Origin: Harmonia axyridis
Lineage: Eukaryota > Arthropoda > Insecta > Coleoptera > Coccinellidae
Assembly (NCBI RefSeq): GCF_914767665.1
Contig: NC_059503.1
Location: forward strand, 9,672,001-9,736,000
Length of the DNA: 64,000 nt
Direction of reading: 5' to 3'
A program made the position numbers and the translations under genes. This document shows positions 57,854 through 64,000 of the stretch, one piece after another. The first letter of the stretch is position 1. Every line of letters starts with the position of its first letter. Under the pieces are notes generated by a model. The model had not been told where the DNA came from. It did no database searches and worked only from the letters and a program-made list of their open reading frames with translations.

Positions 57854-60800
57854 AAAACTGATTAGACCACGGCTAAAATGCCCAAAATTTTACAATTCTC
57901 CCAAATTCTTCTTTGGACTTCCGAATTATTTTCATTTCAAACGGTAAACTATGAAAATTTCAGGGGGTGTTACAATTTATGTTGTGCCCAACTTTTATTT
58001 TAAAAAATAATGAATCAAAATTAGTGTCTCCTAATTCTCCTCAACCAGTACGGTCTCTTCTGGATGAGAATATATCCCGAATCCAATGATCATCCGATTC
58101 TTAACCGTGCGCGCCAGCAGTGCAGCATCCCACAGGAGCCAGAATCTCCGCTAATCTCGTAGCAGCTCGTCAGATAAGACCCCGAGCAGGCATGGAGGGT
58201 CTTGTCGCCTCCAAGCGTCTCAACTGTCCGCAAATCCCAGTCGTAACTTAAGGCCAAAATGGATCTGATAATCCTCCGGTTCAATAACAAATGCTTTCGC
58301 AGTTACGCCACCGTCTTCCTAATCTGATTACCCGGTCGAATTCGGATGTTTTTGAACTATCCAATCAGAATTAATCCCGACGTAGAACGGTCGCCAACTG
58401 GGGGGAGAGAGATTTTGAGCCACGTGGTCGGGGGATTTTTCGAACTTATCGGACGATAAGTCTTCGGGCGTGGACGGTTGGTGTGTTGCAACTTTAGATT
58501 GGGGGAGGGATGAGAAATATGGTCTAATAGGTGGATGCTGCGTTGAAGCGAGAAGTTTAGATCGTTTCGTCACACTCTGTCACATCTGTTGAATTTTGAG
58601 CCGAAAATGGTCTCAAAAGATAAGGTCCGACTTACTAATGATGCATCCAGCCGGCCAGTAGTAAAATCGATCAGAGAAAAAGCGAAAGATCATCGGACCT
58701 CGCAAACACCTTGACCTATAAAGGTCTACTGTCCATTCCCACGCTGTATAACAACCCAGATGGATCTCAATGAACTGTATCACCTTTTTGGGGGGTACAC
58801 TTCCATCACTTGTTCTAACTCAAAAAACCAAGAGCCAAGGTTCAAATTCGTATAACAAGTGTTTGGTTTTTTAAATGGCTTCTTTACAGAAGTCAGTTTC
58901 CCGTGAGTTCGCCTGTCAGACTTCTCTGTTCCTGTTCACTGAGTGAGAAAACTTTTTTAGTTCAGCTCATCGAGTGGAATAGAAGTGACTTGGTCTGTCT
59001 TTGCTCAAGGATTGCTGGCAGAATGCAAGCTTTCTTTTTGGTTCCTATTCCTCAACTGCCCTCGATGGATGACTGTCTGGGAAGCCACAAAAAGGCTGAA
59101 AGGAGATAGAATTCTCTTCGCTGTCCTGTCGATCTTCCGTTTCATTGCCTGGCATCCCGGAATGGCCAGACACCTAAATAAGATTGACCTGATTTCTTTT
59201 ATTAATTGTCTATTACTTCGAATTTGATTCAATTACTCCTGAAATGAGTATGATTCGAATGGTATAATATTATTCATAAAGTTTTGAACAAGAATTCAAA
59301 ACAAACAGACCTTGTAGCGAAAATTGTCGGTGATTTAACTGGGAGCTGAAAAAAAAAACCCTATTCCTTTGAATCCAATAGCGAAATGGAGAGAATTTCA
59401 TACAAAGGATTGTTATTACTGTTACTGCATATCCTTCATTCCGTAGATATTTCACGAATTATATCAATGAAGTCCAGGAAATAACAAAGCTAATTAAACC
59501 AGGGGTTTATTACTTTCTTTATCTCACATGATATTTCATAGAGGAAGTAAAAAATAAATATTATCCCTTTGCGAGCTCTCTGGAAAAATTCTCTTTAATT
59601 TCATCATCAAACGTTCTTGATTTCATTATGTTATAATTCTCTCGAAACTCTTAATCAGTATAAAATAACCTTCTTTCAGATATTTGCATAGTTTTTATTC
59701 GTTGTTCACATTATTTTCAATATAAACATGAATGAAAATGTGAATCATAATTTATATTCAATATTCCTTGTGTACATTATCTTTCATTCCCAAAATCTAA
59801 TTCGTGAATGACTGGAATTTTATGACAAGTTACACTGAAATTTTCATTCTTCTGGGCGTTATTTATAGACGACTATGAAAAAATGAATTGAAGGTTTTTA
59901 ATGAAACAACAAACTATTTCTCTGGAAAAATTCGTCTTTGCGTTCATTTGAACAAAAGTTTTTCCTTCGATCATTCTCTTCAGTTCTGGTAAAAGTCAGT
60001 AACCATTCGAGCCAGATCTAGGGAATAAACTGGATAATAAAGGAGTTGGAAGCGCAATACGTTGAATTCGACCATAGCATTGTTTTAACGAAAAAAACAT
60101 TTTTTTGGTTAACCATTTCCTTGAAACAATCACAAAAAAAGTATAATGTAATAAACTCAACATTTTCTGACGTTTTCGGGAAAATTATTGATAATGCCCT
60201 CACCTAAATGCCAACTAAAGAAAAAGCAGAGAATATTAATTTCGGAAATTCCCCCAAAGTTCTTCACATTTATCGCATGTTGAAAATCTTCATTCCCGTA
60301 GGTATTTGTACCAATAACATAGTTGCTGTTAATGAATTCCAGTGAAAATTCCATGTCCGATATTGGTTGTGAAACAGAAGGAACATTGGTTTTAATCATG
60401 ATTAAATTTTTTGTTCAGTTTCATCAGCACAGGTTTCCGAATTTATAAATTCACGTTGAACAAATATTTTTCGGAGAACTTTTCTAATTTGATTGGATAA
60501 ACAGTGTTTCAAAGGTCATATCAGGATCAAATCGAATCTATTATGAATTTAGGAATCCGGTTATTTGTTTCGCATGTTTGACGAATATTACTCTCATTGT
60601 AATGATATTCATCTGATATTTGTAGGCCTGAATTAAAAAAGTATGTCAATTCAGGTACAACAACAAATACTTATGCGTAAATGGTAAAAATAGGTGGTAA
60701 CTAACTTCGTAATAGAAACGAATAGATTAAAAAGAAGTATACAAGTATATAAATCAAAGTTTGAATAAAGGATTTCCCAAAGAAAGGTTTCATTTTGTAT

Positions 60801-62213
60801 AGCCGGCTATTTGGACAACTGTCACTTTTGAAAGTATTATATTATGACATTTGCCAAATGAACCTATGTCATTACTAAAAATGGAACGATACATGTTTCA
60901 TCAACGTATTGGAATTGTTATAATGTAGTCACAGTCCGAAAATCTAAATGCTTTTCAGAGGATAGAAATGTAAAAAGGAAAAGACTCTAGAGTTTTTCGG
61001 AAGAAGATTTCATGGTTGAACACACAATAAGGAAGACGACAAAGAAAAGTTGGAAGATAATGAATTCAAATGGAGAAGTCGCAAAAGTCATATATTTTCT
61101 CTCCTTGGAAAACGGCATGAATTCAGAGGAATATCGTCAAAAAACAATCATGAAAGGGCCGTAATATTATGAGAAAAAGTAACAACATAAGGTTATTTTC
61201 TCTACTGGTAGCAATCAAACACGTATTAGAATATCAGACTAGCAAAAACTAGATTTAGAGTCATCCTCAGGGAAATGTGATGTTATCGAGGATGAGTAGC
61301 GATAGACCACTTCCGTTTTTTTAGAGCTCACAGTATCGCACAACCCAACATCGATGACAACCAAATGAAAACAGATGCACGTTATCCTTTAGTTAACTCC
61401 CAACCTAGATTGCTGAATTAGAAAAATCCTGTTTTCGACCTACACCACTGATATAAATAAATTCTGAGTCATGAAGGCTTCCATATTAACGATCCCGCTT
61501 TCCTTTCTGGAATCCATTATGCGAGTTTCCTTGTTTATAATATGAATCTTGCCCAAACTATCGCATCCCAATTTGGAGAAGTGGTCTAGCCCCTGTCATC
61601 CTTTCGAATCTAGCTAAATGCACGATCATAAACACTGTCCGTTTGGTGGGGATGGGCAAAATTAAATTCCTGGAAACATAAATCATTCCCACGAAACGAA
61701 TGATACTCCATCGGACGAAATAGGTTTCCAAGCAGTGCAGCCATTTATTATCATTGTCCAGAGCAGGTTCAGATGCAATTTTCCATTCAAACAGGTTCGT
61801 AATTTATGTAATACGAATTGAACTGAGCTCCAAGTGCCGTCAAGTTTTATCGGAAGTCATTAAAATATTTAATTAACTTAAATCGAATTATCATTGTTTG
61901 AGCCGACTTAGATATTTATGATAAATGTCGAATCACGGTGATCATCGTCAATTATATAGCGATACGAGTGTGTGTAATATGGACAGAGTTGTAATTTATA
62001 TAATTGGTTCTCTATTATTCAGACACTTATGAATTGTTTACATAGATCGCGGGCTACGAATGATGCTGTGGCAGGGGTTTTGATTAATCGGTTGTAGTTT
62101 TCGATTTTGAAGAGTAATTTCGGTCGTTCGAATTATAGAGTGGATATTCAATCGATGGGACGAACATGTCCTCAAATTACAAAACGAGGTTCAATTACTG
62201 ATAACGGTAAAAC
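57854..62213. other. Unassigned spacer
   Basis: 58.03-58.60 kb and 58.88-59.20 kb are less AT-rich, with overlapping frames on both strands (66-81 codons) and no recognised motif. 59.2-62.1 kb is AT-rich and featureless to my reading. Confidence 0.35.
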
Positions 62214-62268
62214 TCTGTGGATAATCTGTTCATTCTGCCACATCTTGTAGAACAACATCGTGCGAGAG
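62214..62268. repeat. Short relative of the 411-bp repeat
   Basis: CATTCTGCCACATCTTGTAG with flanking CTGTGGATAATC and ATCGTGCGAGA matches the corresponding 55 bp of 44704-45114. Similarity stops sharply on both sides. Confidence 0.65.
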
Positions 62269-62696
62269 TTATTACAAAATTTCAAAGTGATGAAAAATAC
62301 TCCTTCAACTTCACCTTTCCGGATCAATTCTGATGATTTTTCAACATAACAAGCCAGACCACAAACAGAACTAAATGAGCAATCTGTCAATACATAACCT
62401 GTCAAAAATCATCTTTCACGGAGATGTTCTTTAGTTGCCATGCGGGGTTTTTGAAGAGGGATCATCACAGCGTCACTATTATGGCCAATGTCTACAAAAT
62501 AAATCACTCTTTTCCTTAGAAATCTCTTCAATATTCAAGTAAATAATACCAAATCTGCTCCGAAATTGGGAGTGTTTCTTCAACCAGAACCTATCCTCCC
62601 CACGTTGATTTTTCGAATCCTCAGGTGTACCAGGAATGCTACAGGATCCTTATATACGAGAATCATCTTCCATAGATGCGTTGTTGAATAGTTGCA

Positions 62697-63135
62697 TTCA
62701 TCGTCACAATGCGATGCAGAAATCCCTTCCGTCTTTGCCTTGTAAGAAGCTGTTCACAAGCAAACAAACGCCATTCAACATCTCTCGGCTTCAACTCGTA
62801 CGGTACCCAATTTCCTTGAAATGGCTTGTTGCGTCATTCTAAATAATCCGGCCCATTCCTGTTACATTTGACAGGAGTCTTGATCAAGTAATGCCTCCAA
62901 TTCTGCATCTTCAAAAACCTTCTCTCTTCCACCACCGCCATATTGGCCTTCGACGTCAAAATCACCGTTCTAGAAGCGTTGAAACCACTCTCGGCATATT
63001 CTCTCACTAATAGTGGCCTCACCATAGGTATTTGAGAGCATTCGAAGAGCCTCAGCAGCAAATTTATTCATATTAAAGCAGAAAATTAAAACCTCCCGCA
63101 AATGACGAGAATTTGGCTCGTAAGCTGACTTGTTT
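62697..63135 (-). mobile_element. Mariner relic, 5' half
   Basis: The minus strand starts Met-Asn-Lys-Phe-Ala-Ala-Glu-Ala near 63.07 kb. It continues in shifted frames as MLSNTYGEATISERICREWF, DFDVEGQYGGGRE and EDAELEALLDQDSCQ, then ELKPRDVEWRLFACEQLL near 62.77 kb, and stops at the RIVT region near 62.70 kb. The catalytic half is absent. About 30 bp are lost at the QQAISR helix. The leader at 63068-63135 is shared with 32938-33010. Confidence 0.82.
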
Positions 63136-63279
63136 CCTGTGTGGCTGTGAATTTACAGATTAGAATGCTTAATTATTTTACTGCTATCTTCTATTTGTGT
63201 CTCTGAGTGCTTTTTATATTTCAATTTGTTATTCGAATTCTGTTTCTTGTTACATTCGCGGTCAGGGTTTATCAGTTGT

Positions 63280-64000
63280 CTTTCAGGATGGTTTTTAGTC
63301 TTTTGACTCTTTTGTTTTCGTCTTGATCGTTGCTTTTCTTATTCCATTGTTATGATGATTCGACATTTTTTCAATTGCTTTCTTTGCTATTTTTTTAATG
63401 TGGTCTTCTAGTCTGGGGGTGTTGGTTATTTTTCTGAGTTCTTCGTTTCTAGTATACCAGGGAGCGTTTTATGCTTCTCTAAGAGTCTTGTGTTGAAGGA
63501 TTTCTAGTTTCCTGAGTCTGTTTTTATTTATCACTAGGATCTCACTTCCATAAGTCATCGTCGGTCGTATAATGGATTTGTAGAGTCTCACTCTCAACTC
63601 GTTGCCCAGTTTGCTGTGTTTGTTGATGAGGGGGTACAGATACCCCTTGATTTTTCTAACTTTGCGTTGTGTTTCTTCAATGTGTTGATTCAGTTTAGCG
63701 TCCATTGTCATGCCTAGATATTCGACTGTATCTTGCCATTCTATTTCTTTGTCATTAATTTTGAGTTTGAGTGTGGGTTTTGAATTTTTCGTCGTCAGCA
63801 TATAGTCCTATAGTTGAGTTTAAATTTATCGGTATGTCACTCGTGAAAAGGTTGAACAGTGTCGTTTCAAGAAGAGAGCCTTGAGGCACCCCTGCTCTCG
63901 TTTCTTTGGTTTCTGATATTTCGCTTCTCTAGATAGGAGGGGATTAGTTTCACGACGGCGATCAAGAATTCAGTTTGGAGCATTTTGAATATAAGTCCTT
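63280..64000 (-). pseudogene. Jockey-like LINE reverse transcriptase, 3' part, cut by window edge
   Basis: Reading from the right edge on the minus strand: a Pro-Ser-Tyr-Leu-Glu-Lys-Arg block, AGVPQGSLLETTLFNLF, and GLYADDEKF (catalytic YADD near 63.80 kb). The text then jumps, losing about 45 residues, to KLKINDKEIEWQDTVEYLG, DAKLNQHIEETQRK, YPLINKHSKLGNELRVRLYK and PTMTYGSEI. After a stop at 63471-63469 it continues NAPWYTRNEELRK and DHIKKIAKKAIEKM. This is the order of the jockey-type palm, thumb and C-terminal region. It is a third LINE lineage in the window. Confidence 0.83.

Noticed and set aside
58800..58880. tRNA-like T-arm (GGTTCAAATTC near 58.83 kb)
   Set aside because: No matching A box, acceptor stem or anticodon arm could be built around it. 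I found no convincing tRNA or rRNA gene anywhere in the window.

Overview
The window looks like AT-rich intergenic or intronic DNA from an insect, most likely a beetle; that guess rests only on the mobile-element mix. It has no operons, no prokaryotic signals and no complete host gene. Nearly everything recognisable is transposable-element sequence, from one apparently intact transposase gene to heavily decayed relics. Family names come from motif reading and general knowledge; no database was searched.

Layout. 1-2.75 kb is unassigned. Five copies of an internally deleted Tc1/mariner element with D-41-D catalytic spacing (rosa-like) lie at 2.75, 17.86, 30.79, 46.98 and 48.28 kb, the last inverted relative to the others. 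At 4.61-6.19 kb is a complete Tc1-like transposon with TA target duplication, paired terminal repeats and an uninterrupted 342-residue DD34E transposase. At 12.8-15.75 kb a one-ORF LINE (endonuclease plus reverse transcriptase, one frameshift, one stop) sits inside an older, oppositely oriented RTE-like reverse transcriptase relic. A third LINE remnant (jockey-like) runs off the right edge, and a fourth scrap is at 44.5 kb. Mariner relics of a BmMar/SETMAR-like type lie at 32.9, 34.9, 39.9, 54.2, 56.3 and 62.7 kb; a different mariner lineage is at 7.4 kb, and Tc1-like relics are at 25 and 45.5 kb.

Non-autonomous and palindromic elements are plentiful: a 253-bp hAT-type MITE with 8-bp target duplication (16.7 kb), an 811-bp foldback with about 358-bp arms (27.5 kb), a 445-bp TA-flanked foldback MITE (51.8 kb), another foldback at 50.6 kb, a small AT-rich foldback at 9.3 kb, and a tandemly duplicated palindrome whose central loop is inverted between its two units (57.1-57.85 kb). 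There is a roughly 480-bp-period tandem array at 22-23.3 kb with a dispersed relative at 43.2 kb, and a 411-bp direct repeat pair at 44.7 and 45.95 kb.

Host-gene evidence is thin. A 130-bp minus-strand segment at 21.8-21.9 kb has splice-site consensus at both ends and an open, GC-richer frame. Plus-strand segments at 49.47-49.57 and 49.85-49.90 kb also have splice consensus, and the second carries an ATG in good context. The rest may be introns or spacer of one or more host genes. The genes do not form a pathway; the history is one of repeated insertion, internal deletion, in-trans amplification and decay.
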